Below, piece by piece: positions 9,353-18,415 of a stretch of DNA of 64,000 nt; the first letter of the stretch is position 1, and every line of letters begins with the position of its first letter. A program made the position numbers and the translations under genes. The notes beneath the pieces were generated by a model. That model was not told the DNA's origin. It saw only the letters and a program-made list of their open reading frames with translations, and made no database searches. This stretch comes from Sphingomonas oryzagri (GTDB taxonomy: Bacteria; Pseudomonadota; Alphaproteobacteria; Sphingomonadales; Sphingomonadaceae): positions 558,001 to 622,000 of the forward strand of contig NZ_JARYGZ010000001.1 of the NCBI RefSeq assembly GCF_029906645.1. Direction: 5' to 3'.

Positions 9353-10534
9353 ATGAGAGAGACAGTGCCTTCAACGACAACCGATAGTCCGCCCGACGAA
9401 TTGGCTCTCATCCGGCGCGACATTCACGCGCATCCCGAGCTGGCCTTCGAGGAACATCGCACCTCTGACCTCGTCGCCCGCGCGCTGACCGGCTGGGGCA
9501 TAGCCGTCGAACGCGGCATCGCCGGCACGGGGCTCGTCGCAACCCTGAGCCGCGGCGATGGTCCCTCGATCGGCCTGCGTGCCGATATGGACGCACTTCC
9601 TGTCGATGAACTGGGCTCGGTAGCTCATAAATCGCGCCATGCCGGGCGCATGCACGCCTGCGGGCATGACGGGCATACGGCTATGCTGCTTGGTGCCGCC
9701 CGCGAGCTTGCAGCGGACGGGGGCTTTCACGGTACAGTCCATTTCATCTTTCAGCCCGCCGAGGAATGCGATGGTGGCGGGCGCCACATGGTGGAGGACG
9801 GCCTGTTCGCCCGCTTCCCGTGCGACCAGGTCTTCGGTATTCACAACTGGCCGGGCTTGCCGCTGGGCGCGATCGCGGTGCGCGAAGGCGCGATGATGGC
9901 CTCGTTCGATACGTTCGAGATCCTCGTGCAAGGCAAGGGCGCCCACGCCGCGATGCCGGAACAAGGCCATGATCCGGTTGTCGCCGGGGCAGCCCTGGTG
10001 TCCGCGTTGCAGACAGTGGCCAGCAGGATCGTCACTCCGAACGAACCTATCGTGCTGTCGGTCACGCAGTTTCATGCCGGCGACGCCTATAACGTCATCC
10101 CTCAGGATGCCGTGTTGCGCGGCACCGTGCGCTGCTTCTCGTCCTCTGTACGCGACAAAGTGGAGGCGGAAATGCGGCGTATCGGCAATGGCATAGCACA
10201 GGCCTATGGCGTCGCCGTGGCGCTCGACTACCGCCGCGGCTATCCCGCGACGGTCAACGCTCCGTCGGGCGTCGAAGCCGTCGTGCGCGCCGCGCGCGCG
10301 ACAGTGGGCGACGCTGACCTGCGGACCGATTTCGCGCCTTCCATGGCGTCGGAGGATTTCTCGTTCATGCTGGAAGCCTGCCCCGGCGCCTATCTGTGGC
10401 TCGGCGCGGGCGTTGATAGCCCCGGCCTCCATCACCCGTGCTTCGATTTCAACGACGCGTTGTTGCCGATCGGCGTCCGCTTCTGGACGACCCTGGTCCG
10501 GCAGATGCTGCCCGAACGGCTGCCGGCGACCTGA
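9353..10534 (+). CDS. M20 family metallo-amidohydrolase (hippurate/N-acyl-amino-acid hydrolase type)
   Basis: 393 residues from ATG 9353. A GTG at 9365 has the better-spaced GAGAGAG site and may be the true start. Motifs: GLRADMDALPV, the metal-binding HACGHDGHTAMLLG, FQPAEE, GKGAHAAMPE (dimerisation domain) and SEDFSFM near the C-terminus. Relatives hydrolyse N-acyl amino acids, hippurate or IAA-amino acid conjugates. Being last in the bkd/ilvE operon, it may release branched-chain amino acids from N-acyl conjugates; that is inference from position. It lies 3 bases after ilvE. Confidence 0.92.
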   Translation: MRETVPSTTTDSPPDELALIRRDIHAHPELAFEEHRTSDLVARALTGWGIAVERGIAGTGLVATLSRGDGPSIGLRADMDALPVDELGSVAHKSRHAGRMHACGHDGHTAMLLGAARELAADGGFHGTVHFIFQPAEECDGGGRHMVEDGLFARFPCDQVFGIHNWPGLPLGAIAVREGAMMASFDTFEILVQGKGAHAAMPEQGHDPVVAGAALVSALQTVASRIVTPNEPIVLSVTQFHAGDAYNVIPQDAVLRGTVRCFSSSVRDKVEAEMRRIGNGIAQAYGVAVALDYRRGYPATVNAPSGVEAVVRAARATVGDADLRTDFAPSMASEDFSFMLEACPGAYLWLGAGVDSPGLHHPCFDFNDALLPIGVRFWTTLVRQMLPERLPAT

Positions 10535-10625
10535 TCCTATGAGCCGGATAAGCGGGATCGCACGTCTTGACAGGCCAGCGGCAACCGAGAGAACATGCGG
10601 CGGCTTTGGTATCGGCTGATTTGTA

Positions 10626-11492
10626 ATGGACTTGCAAACTCCAACCACGTTCCATGTGCGTAGTGGCGCGACGCAAGCCGTTCTACATGATGGCGGTCAT
10701 GAGGATGGCACCGATGAAGTGGTCGAGGGAAGCTCCACTCTGAGATGTAAAATCCAGCTCGACGGATTTTCGCGATATGAATTCGGCAGAAATCCGTGCG
10801 TAATGGCGGGTTCTTCCCTTGTTTTCCTCTACAGTCCACCAGGAGAGACCAAGAGAGTCATCACGGAGCCGGACACGAACGAGCGTTCGATCACTTTTGT
10901 TTTTCCGGTGAGTGGTGATTGTCTGGATGATCTCGATCGGGAAGACCCCGAGGTGAACAATGTCCTGTCGCTATTCCGCGATACGACCGTATTTTCCCAT
11001 ATCAATGTTCCAGGTGGCCTTCTGCATCTGGCCCGGGATATATTCTCGTTGAACGAGGGGCGGCACTTTCAGAGAATACTTTCTCTAAAGCTCGAAGAGC
11101 TGTCATGTAATGTTCTGGACTTCTTTATCCATTATCATAATGGCCGCTCCGATGTGGCACTGGGTGCGCGCGAGCGTCGCCAGATGGCGGAGGTCCATAA
11201 GATCATCACAGAAAATATATCGGAATCGTACACGCTGGATTTTCTGTCTTCGCAGGTCGGCACCAATCGCACCAAGCTCAACCAGAATTTTCGAGCGACC
11301 TTCGGATTGTCGGTTTTCGATTTCATCCGCCAGACGCGGATGGAACTGGCCAATTCGCTGATTAGAGATGGCAAGCACAGCATCACGGAAATCGCCGAGG
11401 TCTGCGGCTACGATCATCTGAGCAATTTCTCCAGCGCATTCAAAACCCATTTCGGTCGCCCGCCCTCGGCGCTGCGCCAGATTTCCGCCTAG
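10626..11492 (+). CDS. AraC family transcriptional regulator
   Basis: 288 residues. The C-terminal 100 residues hold both AraC HTH units (YTLDFLSSQVGTNRTKLNQNF, then ITEIAEVCGYDHLSNFSSAF..FGRPPSALR). The N-terminal part is a poorly conserved effector domain. Codon use here is less GC-rich than in the flanking operons, particularly over 10740-11130. It precedes the co-oriented catabolic block that starts at the aldehyde dehydrogenase and is its likely activator; this rests on location only. Confidence 0.9.
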   Translation: MDLQTPTTFHVRSGATQAVLHDGGHEDGTDEVVEGSSTLRCKIQLDGFSRYEFGRNPCVMAGSSLVFLYSPPGETKRVITEPDTNERSITFVFPVSGDCLDDLDREDPEVNNVLSLFRDTTVFSHINVPGGLLHLARDIFSLNEGRHFQRILSLKLEELSCNVLDFFIHYHNGRSDVALGARERRQMAEVHKIITENISESYTLDFLSSQVGTNRTKLNQNFRATFGLSVFDFIRQTRMELANSLIRDGKHSITEIAEVCGYDHLSNFSSAFKTHFGRPPSALRQISA

Positions 11493-11628
11493 GCGGGGCC
11501 TCCGGCGCGCCGAGTGACGCCAGGCGGTCAGGTTGCACCCGCGCCGCCTGTCTCTGCTTATAATTCCGCTCGCATAAGCTTTGTGCGGCCATCAACACGA
11601 CCATCGGCGAACCGTCGGTTATCCAGTC

Positions 11629-13170
11629 ATGACGCGCTTGAGCGCTGACATGCTGGAAAGGCTCACCCGCCCGATGACATCCCGTTCGGAACCGCAGACT
11701 ACCGTCGATCCCGGCCGCTTTTCCCAGTCCTGGATCGCAGGCGGAGCGTACGGATCGAACGAAGGGCTCTACGAGCATTTCAACCCCGCAACCGGCGCGT
11801 CAATCGGCAGAGTCGAAGTGGCTGGAGCGGAGGCGGTCGATCACGCCGTTGCGGCTGCACGCGCGGCCCAGCCGGGCTGGGCGGCGCTGAGCAAGACCGA
11901 GCGTGCGCGGATCATGATGAATTTCAGCGCACTGATATCGCGAGACGTCCTGATGCTCGCGGAACTCGAGGCGCTGGAGGTCGGTCGGCCGTGCAACGCA
12001 GCCGCAGGCCTCATCGCGGCCGTGCCTGAGATGATGCGCCGCTATGCTGGTCTCGCAGATCAGATTTCAGGGGATCTTTTCGAGGCGTCGTCCGCGCGGC
12101 TGGCTTTCGCGCGCAGGCGACCGCGAGGGGTGGTGGCCGCCATCGTCCCGTGGAACGTGCCAGTTCTCAACGTCCTCATCCGCGCTGTCCCGGCGTTGAT
12201 GGCCGGTAACACGGTGGTGGTGAAGCCGTCAGAATATTCCCCGCGCGCAGCGGTTGCGCTAGCGATGATTGCGACCGAGGCGGGACTGCCGGACGGCGCG
12301 TTCAACGTGGTCATCGGGCTTGGCCAGCAGGCTGGCCAGGCCTTGGCCGAACACCCCGGCATCGATTTCCTCACGTTCACGGGGTCTACGGCGTCGGGGA
12401 TGGCAGTGACGCGCGCAAGCGCGATGCAAAGTCTCAAGCCCGTCGCGGTGGAATGCGGCGGCAAGTCTGCGCAGATATTGCTCGACGACATATTCGAGGA
12501 TGGCGGGATCTGGCCTCACATTTTCGTGTCCGCCTTCTGGAATTCGGGACAGTGGTGCGCGGCGAAGACGCGGCTGTTGGTTCCGGCCTCCCGACTTGCA
12601 GACACCATTGCGGGGCTGCGCGCGGCATCGTCGGAATTTCCTGTAGGCGATCCATTCGATCCGGCGACGGCCCTGGGGCCATTGGCGAACCGTGTCCAGC
12701 ACGAGCGTGTCGAGCGCTATTTCGAGATGGCGCGCAGCTCGACCTCTTATGTAGAACTGGATTGTCCCAACCGGTCTGCCGAGAAAGGGGGCTGCTTTGC
12801 CCTTCCGGGCATCGCAACTGAGGTGCCGGACAATAGCCCGTTGCTCCAGGAAGAGATTTTCGGACCTCTGCTGTCCGTGCAGACGTTCGAAACGGTGGAT
12901 GACGCGATAAGGATCGCAAATTCAACGAATTATGGACTGTCCGGCGCGCTGTGGACCAATGATGCCCACGATTCACACAAAGTCTCGTCGGAGATCGTAA
13001 CGGGCAGTCTCGCCGTATACTCATCAGCGCGCGCCGCGCGCCCGGCGCTGCCGGATCTTGGATCCCTGCAATATTATGAGCCTCAGCGCCAATCGGGCTT
13101 CGGAGCCGATGGCGGTCTTGCCGGTCTTCATGCCTATACGACGGCGCAGGCCGTGGCATTCCACAATTAA
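11629..13170 (+). CDS. aldehyde dehydrogenase family protein
   Basis: 513 residues from ATG 11629; ATG 11674 (498 residues, GGAAAGG 12 bases upstream) is an equally good start. Catalytic residues are present: Glu in VAVECGGKSA (codon 12451) and Cys in NSGQWCAAK (codon 12556). VPWNVPVLNVL and FTGSTASGMAVT are NAD-binding motifs. The protein oxidises an aldehyde to an acid in the cytosol with NAD(P). With the GMC oxidoreductase gene 3.6 kb downstream it could form an alcohol-aldehyde-acid sequence. Substrate unknown. Confidence 0.92.
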   Translation: MTRLSADMLERLTRPMTSRSEPQTTVDPGRFSQSWIAGGAYGSNEGLYEHFNPATGASIGRVEVAGAEAVDHAVAAARAAQPGWAALSKTERARIMMNFSALISRDVLMLAELEALEVGRPCNAAAGLIAAVPEMMRRYAGLADQISGDLFEASSARLAFARRRPRGVVAAIVPWNVPVLNVLIRAVPALMAGNTVVVKPSEYSPRAAVALAMIATEAGLPDGAFNVVIGLGQQAGQALAEHPGIDFLTFTGSTASGMAVTRASAMQSLKPVAVECGGKSAQILLDDIFEDGGIWPHIFVSAFWNSGQWCAAKTRLLVPASRLADTIAGLRAASSEFPVGDPFDPATALGPLANRVQHERVERYFEMARSSTSYVELDCPNRSAEKGGCFALPGIATEVPDNSPLLQEEIFGPLLSVQTFETVDDAIRIANSTNYGLSGALWTNDAHDSHKVSSEIVTGSLAVYSSARAARPALPDLGSLQYYEPQRQSGFGADGGLAGLHAYTTAQAVAFHN

Positions 13171-13256
13171 ACATGACGTCTCGGCGCCGTGGAGGAAAAT
13201 TCTGGAAATAGATAATTCGAAATAACGAGAGGAAAACTCAGGATTTTGGGGGGTAT

Positions 13257-15590
13257 ATGAAGAAGATCGATCTCGTTGTAACCACTCTCGTCGGAACCTG
13301 TGTGTCATTCTTTGCGCTGCCATTTTCCGGGCAGGCGCAGGATGCCGCCGCCTCGTCCGCACCAGTTGCAGTTGGCGGCGCAGCCGAAGGGCAGGCCGAT
13401 ATCGTCGTCAGCGCACGCAAGCGTGACGAGCGACTGCAACAACTGCCGTTGACCGTTTCGGCCTTGACGGGCGCGGCCTTGGCAAGCAGCGGTGCTCACG
13501 ACGTCAAGGACGTGCTGCGTGCCATTCCCGGCATTTCCTATTCGGGCGTCGATCGCGGGCTCAGCAACTATAATATCCGCGGTATCGGGACCAGCGCCAA
13601 CAGCCCGACTGTCGGAATCTATCTCGACGACGTCGCGCTCAACACCCTTTCGACGTCTTTTTCTGGCGCTTTCGACCCCGCTTTCTTCGATATGGAGCGG
13701 CTGGAGGTGCTCAAGGGGCCACAGGGCACGCTCTATGGCGGCAGCGCGATGGGTGGTGCGATCAAATATGTCAGCCGCAGGCCGTCCCTTGTCGCAACGA
13801 CCTTCGACAGCGCGCTGGGCGTGGCGGGCACGCATGGCGGCTCACCCGGCTATAACGGCGAAGGTGTCGTCAACATTCCGCTGTCGCCTACCATCGCTGT
13901 TCGCGGTGGCTTCTCCTATCGTCATGATGGCGGCTATATCGACAATGTCGCCGATGGGACGGTCACCTATTACAAGTTTGCCGCCGCCAATCCGCCGGCG
14001 GCCTTCTCGCCTGCCCAACGCGCGTCGCTGAGCGGATATTCGAACGACAATTATAATGATGCCCGCACGATGGTTGGTCGCGGCTCGATCCTCTGGCAGC
14101 CCGATTCGAGCCTGTCGGTTCTGGCACAGGCCTTCTACCAGGATTACCGCCAGGCGAATCCGACGCTGGGCTTTCCCGACCAGCACGGCCTGATCGCTTC
14201 CTACCGGATCGCGCAGCCGACCACCGACAAGGATGGCATCTATAGCCTGCAGGTGCAGAAGTCCTTCGCATCTGTCCAGCTGACCTCGCTCACGGCTTAT
14301 TACGATCGCAATATCGCCTATGATCGGGACTACAGCTATTTCATCGGCGGCCTGATCCCGAGCCTCTACGGCCTGACCAGCATCAACAGCTCGGTCAGCA
14401 AGACGCATACCTACAGCCAGGAATTGCGTCTTTCATCGGACTACGGGTCGGCCTCGCGCTTCCAGTGGCTCGTCGGCGCCTATGCCTCCCGCCAGAACGA
14501 CCGGCTGATCCAAGCGGTGAACACGCCCGGCGGCGAAGCGACGCTCGGAGGCACTACGCTCGGCTATTACGGCAATATCCAGACGATCACCAAGCAGGTG
14601 GCGGGATTCGCCGAACTGACCTATTCGCTGACCGACAAGCTGAAGCTAACCGCGGGCGGTCGGGTCTTCTACATCCACATCTACGCGAACTCGCTCGGCT
14701 CGGGCCTGCTGAACGGCGGTGTCACGAGCCTCGCCCGCAGCAGCAAGGAGAGCGGTGTCAACCCGAAGGCGCAGGTTTCCTACCAGGCGACACCTGATAA
14801 TCTGCTATACGCCTCGGCGACCAAGGGCTTCCGGCCTGGCGGCCCCAATCGCAACAATATCAGCTCCGTCGTCTGCGGCTCGGCGCTTGCCGAACTGGGG
14901 CTGACGGCCGCGCCCACCGATTTCGGCTCGGACAATCTGTGGACCTACGAACTGGGGAGCAAGAACCAGTTCCTGGGCCGTGCAGTTACTGCCAATGCGT
15001 CAGTTTACTATACCGATTGGAAGAAGATCCAGCAGCAGGTGTCCCTATCCTGCGGCTTTGCCTATACCGGCAATGTCGGCAGCGCCGACGTCAAGGGCGC
15101 CGAGATCGAACTCAGCGCCAATCCGACCCGCTGGCTTCATATCGGAGGCAACGCCACATTTGCCGACAGTCGCATCACGGCGACGGCGACGGGGCTCACG
15201 GCACAGGTCGGCGATGGCATCCTCGGCGTCCCGAAATGGATGGCGAATGCCTATGCCGCTGTCGATTTCCCTGTGGGCAGCCTGGATGGCTCGTTCCGCG
15301 TGGATTATCAGTACCAGGGCAGGGCGCGCCGGCAATTCGAGAGGACGCTCACGACCGCATATCCCGATGGCACGACCGGCATGATCGCCAATCCCGCGCA
15401 GTTCCGTGCCGGTTATCAGCTCGTCAACCTGCAGGTGTCGGTCAAACACGGGGCATGGGATGCGCAGCTCTACGCCAACAACCTGTTCGACGTGCACCCG
15501 GCTTTCGATGTGTCGACCAGCCTCGGCGCGCTGACGGAGTCGGTGATCCGCCCGCGGACCATCGGCATCCAGACGCACTTCCACTTCTGA
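13257..15590 (+). CDS. TonB-dependent receptor
   Basis: 777 residues with a signal peptide (about 1-28, ending SGQAQ), a TonB-box-like IVVSARKRDERLQQLP, the plug domain (LRAIPGISYSGVDRGLSNYNIRG.., LEVLKGPQGTLYGGSAMGGAI) and a 22-strand-type barrel ending in HFHF. It is of the catabolic-type sphingomonad receptors rather than a clear siderophore receptor. The GGGGGG just upstream of ATG 13257 serves as ribosome site. It sits inside the AraC-led block, so it most likely imports that block's substrate across the outer membrane. Confidence 0.94.
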   Translation: MKKIDLVVTTLVGTCVSFFALPFSGQAQDAAASSAPVAVGGAAEGQADIVVSARKRDERLQQLPLTVSALTGAALASSGAHDVKDVLRAIPGISYSGVDRGLSNYNIRGIGTSANSPTVGIYLDDVALNTLSTSFSGAFDPAFFDMERLEVLKGPQGTLYGGSAMGGAIKYVSRRPSLVATTFDSALGVAGTHGGSPGYNGEGVVNIPLSPTIAVRGGFSYRHDGGYIDNVADGTVTYYKFAAANPPAAFSPAQRASLSGYSNDNYNDARTMVGRGSILWQPDSSLSVLAQAFYQDYRQANPTLGFPDQHGLIASYRIAQPTTDKDGIYSLQVQKSFASVQLTSLTAYYDRNIAYDRDYSYFIGGLIPSLYGLTSINSSVSKTHTYSQELRLSSDYGSASRFQWLVGAYASRQNDRLIQAVNTPGGEATLGGTTLGYYGNIQTITKQVAGFAELTYSLTDKLKLTAGGRVFYIHIYANSLGSGLLNGGVTSLARSSKESGVNPKAQVSYQATPDNLLYASATKGFRPGGPNRNNISSVVCGSALAELGLTAAPTDFGSDNLWTYELGSKNQFLGRAVTANASVYYTDWKKIQQQVSLSCGFAYTGNVGSADVKGAEIELSANPTRWLHIGGNATFADSRITATATGLTAQVGDGILGVPKWMANAYAAVDFPVGSLDGSFRVDYQYQGRARRQFERTLTTAYPDGTTGMIANPAQFRAGYQLVNLQVSVKHGAWDAQLYANNLFDVHPAFDVSTSLGALTESVIRPRTIGIQTHFHF

Positions 15591-15630
15591 ACGCCGCTGC
15601 CCCCAAACCAACCCATGCGAGGGATGTGTC

Positions 15631-16737
15631 ATGTTCAACAGTGCCGATAGTTTCAGTCCTGACTATGCCGCCGCGCGCTCAAAATTCTTGGAACACGCGT
15701 CCGCGCATGGCGGTGGGTTGGAAAGCATCCGTCATCCCGAAAGGGGACCGGACGGTGCGGAACTGACCACGGATGTCGCATGGTTCGGGCCGCGGTCCGC
15801 CGACAAGGTGCTCGTCATGATCTCCGCGACGCATGGCGTGGAGGGATTTTGCGGATCAGGATCCCAGATCGATTTCCTGCGTCGCGGGGAGGTGGAGGCG
15901 GCGCCTGACGGCGTGGCGATTTTGATGATACACGCCATCAATCCATATGGGTTTGCCTGGATCAGGCGCACCACGCACGAGAATATCGATCTCAACCGCA
16001 ACTGGATCGATTTTGCGCGCCCTCTGCCTGTCAATGACGGCTACGAAACCCTTCATGACGACCTATGTCCGTCCACGTGGGATCAGGCTTCTCAGGACCA
16101 GTCGCAGAAAGCGCTTGCTGCCTTCGCCGAGCAGCATGGTGAGTATGCGATGCGCCGCGCGGTGACCGGCGGCCAATATCGTCATCCCGACGGGCTGCAC
16201 TATGGCGGCGTTGGGCCGAGTTGGTCCCGTGAGACGCAAACGCGCGTCTTCCAGACCTATCTCGATCAGGCCGGCATGATCGCCATCCTCGATTATCATA
16301 CCGGGCTCGGCCCATGGGGCTATGGCGAGCAGATCGTCACCGCGCCGGTGGACAGCGACATCACCGCGCGGGCGCGCGACTGGTTCGGAGCGGGCATCAC
16401 CTCCATCCGAGATGGCAGCTCCTCGGCGGCGGACCTCGACGGTGACGGGTTGAGCGCAGCGCCGGCGCTGCTTTCGCACGCGAAAGTCACCGCCGTGGCG
16501 CTGGAATTCGGCACCAAGCCATCGCCGGAGGTGAGGGCGGCAATGCGCGCCGACAATTGGCTCCACAGCCATGGCGACCCGCTCAGCCCGCAGGGGCAAG
16601 CGATCAAGCGGGAACTGCGCGATGCCTTTTACGGCGATTCCGACGACTGGAAGGGGCTGATCGCGGGACAGTCCCTGCTGGCCTGCCGCCAGGCGATGCG
16701 CGGATTGGCGAGCAGCCCGGCGGGCGCCACAGTCTGA
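15631..16737 (+). CDS. DUF2817 / M14-like zinc carboxypeptidase family protein
   Basis: 368 residues. The motif ATHGVEGFCGSGSQ supplies the HxxE zinc ligands; NLNRNW-like DLNRNWIDF follows at about residue 118; LDYHTGLGPWG carries the third His and VALEFGT the general-base Glu. This is the M14 (carboxypeptidase/aspartoacylase-like) arrangement seen in DUF2817. No signal peptide, so cytosolic. It probably removes an amino acid or acyl group from a small molecule taken up through the neighbouring receptor; the precise reaction is unknown. Confidence 0.85.
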   Translation: MFNSADSFSPDYAAARSKFLEHASAHGGGLESIRHPERGPDGAELTTDVAWFGPRSADKVLVMISATHGVEGFCGSGSQIDFLRRGEVEAAPDGVAILMIHAINPYGFAWIRRTTHENIDLNRNWIDFARPLPVNDGYETLHDDLCPSTWDQASQDQSQKALAAFAEQHGEYAMRRAVTGGQYRHPDGLHYGGVGPSWSRETQTRVFQTYLDQAGMIAILDYHTGLGPWGYGEQIVTAPVDSDITARARDWFGAGITSIRDGSSSAADLDGDGLSAAPALLSHAKVTAVALEFGTKPSPEVRAAMRADNWLHSHGDPLSPQGQAIKRELRDAFYGDSDDWKGLIAGQSLLACRQAMRGLASSPAGATV

Positions 16738-16776
16738 AATCATCGCACGCCGCATCGCGACCATGAAGGGATAATC

Positions 16777-18384
16777 ATGCCTGCCAGCAAGCCTGTTACG
16801 CCCGATGAAGAGTTCGATTACGTCATCGTCGGTGCCGGAAGTTCCGGATCGGCCCTGGCCGCAGCGCTTGCCCGCTCTTCGCAGGCGACGATCGCGGTGA
16901 TCGAAGCGGGCGTGCGGCGATGGCCGAAGATCACGGCGATCCCGGCCGCGTTGCTGACCACGATCGGGCATCACAAATATGATTGGCGGTATGTCTCCGA
17001 GCCTGATCCCACGCGGTTCGGGCGGACGGAGGCATGGCCCCGCGGCTTGGGGCCGGGCGGCAGCGGCCTCATCAACGGCATGATCTTCGTGCGCGGCGCG
17101 CCGGACGATTATGACCAGTGGAGCCAACTGGGCGCGGATGGCTGGGCCTATCGCGACGTCCTCCCGCATTTCAGACGGTTTGAATCGACCGATATCGGGT
17201 CGGAGCAGTCGAGAGGCGGGCTGGGGCCGCAAACCATCTCGGCACTGCGTTACGTTCATCCGATGACCACGACCTTCATCGAGGGGGCGGTGACGGCGGG
17301 ACTCGAATTCAATCCCGATTACAACGGCAGCCGTCAGGATGGCGTCTCGTATGTGCAGGCGACCCAATCCGGAGGAAGGCGGCACAGCCCCTACGACGCC
17401 TATCTGGCGCCGGCGATCAAGTCCGGCCGGATCCGGTTGATCGAGGGCGCCCACGTGAAGCACGTGCTGTTCGAGGGCAGGACGGCGACCGGCGTGCTGC
17501 TGGAACAAGGTGGGGGCGAGCGCACGATACGGGCGCGTCGCCTGGTCGTGCTCTCGGCGGGATCGCTGAACACGCCGAAGCTGCTGATGCTGTCCGGTAT
17601 CGGCAAGGCCGCGACGCTGAAGGCGCACGGGATCACGCCGCTGGTCGAAAGCCCGGAGGTCGGCGCGAACCTGATGGAGCATGCCGGCATCTGGTTGCGC
17701 GCAGAGGTCGATCGACCAACTTTCAACCAGGAGGGGCGTTCCGTTCGCCGGATGGTGAACGTGGTGCGCGCGCTGATGGGGCAGGGGCCGGGCACGAGCC
17801 CTACTGCGCAGGCGGTCGGCTTTGTTCGCACTAAAGCCGGTCTCGCAGCCCCCGACGTCCAGATTCATTTCACGGCCTTCGGTCGCGAGGCGCTCGACCC
17901 GAAGCTTCCCGATCGTCGCTTGATCTCGGTCGTTCCCAGCGTCAACCACCCGCTGAGCCGCGGCGAAGTCACGCTCGCCTCGGGTGACTATCGTGACGCA
18001 CCCCTGATCCATCCCCGCCTGTTCGCCGAACAGGAAGACGTCGAGACGCTCAAGCGGGGTCTTGCCAAATGTCTGGAGATACTGGGCAGCGAGCCGCTTG
18101 CGAGCCATGTCGTCCGTATCGAGAATCCGCCGCCCGAGGATCCGGAGGACCTTGATCGCCATATCCGGGAATCCGCAGGTCCCATCTATCATCCGGTGGG
18201 CACATGCCGGATGGGGTCCGACGAGCAGGCGGTGCTCACACCCGCACTGCATGTGCGCGGCACGCAGCGCCTGGCGGTCTGTGATGCGTCGATCATGCCC
18301 CGGCACGTCAGCGGCAACACCCACGCGGCGAGCATGATGATCGGCGACCGGGCGGCCGATCTTTTCCTGAAAAACGTCCAGTGA
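16777..18384 (+). CDS. GMC family FAD oxidoreductase (choline/alcohol dehydrogenase-like)
   Basis: 535 residues. An N-terminal FAD-binding Rossmann motif DYVIVGAGSSGSALAAAL is followed by the second GMC signature in altered form (PRGLGPGGSGLINGMIFVRG). The C-terminal active-site pair is His in YHPVGTCRMG and Asn in SGNTHAAS. It oxidises an alcohol to an aldehyde (or further) in the cytosol. The aldehyde dehydrogenase at the head of the block could take the next step. Closest named relatives by eye are choline and aliphatic alcohol dehydrogenases; the substrate is not identified. Confidence 0.92.
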   Translation: MPASKPVTPDEEFDYVIVGAGSSGSALAAALARSSQATIAVIEAGVRRWPKITAIPAALLTTIGHHKYDWRYVSEPDPTRFGRTEAWPRGLGPGGSGLINGMIFVRGAPDDYDQWSQLGADGWAYRDVLPHFRRFESTDIGSEQSRGGLGPQTISALRYVHPMTTTFIEGAVTAGLEFNPDYNGSRQDGVSYVQATQSGGRRHSPYDAYLAPAIKSGRIRLIEGAHVKHVLFEGRTATGVLLEQGGGERTIRARRLVVLSAGSLNTPKLLMLSGIGKAATLKAHGITPLVESPEVGANLMEHAGIWLRAEVDRPTFNQEGRSVRRMVNVVRALMGQGPGTSPTAQAVGFVRTKAGLAAPDVQIHFTAFGREALDPKLPDRRLISVVPSVNHPLSRGEVTLASGDYRDAPLIHPRLFAEQEDVETLKRGLAKCLEILGSEPLASHVVRIENPPPEDPEDLDRHIRESAGPIYHPVGTCRMGSDEQAVLTPALHVRGTQRLAVCDASIMPRHVSGNTHAASMMIGDRAADLFLKNVQ

Positions 18385-18415
18385 ACCGGGTTCGGCAGCC
18401 GCGCCGGGGGGCTTC

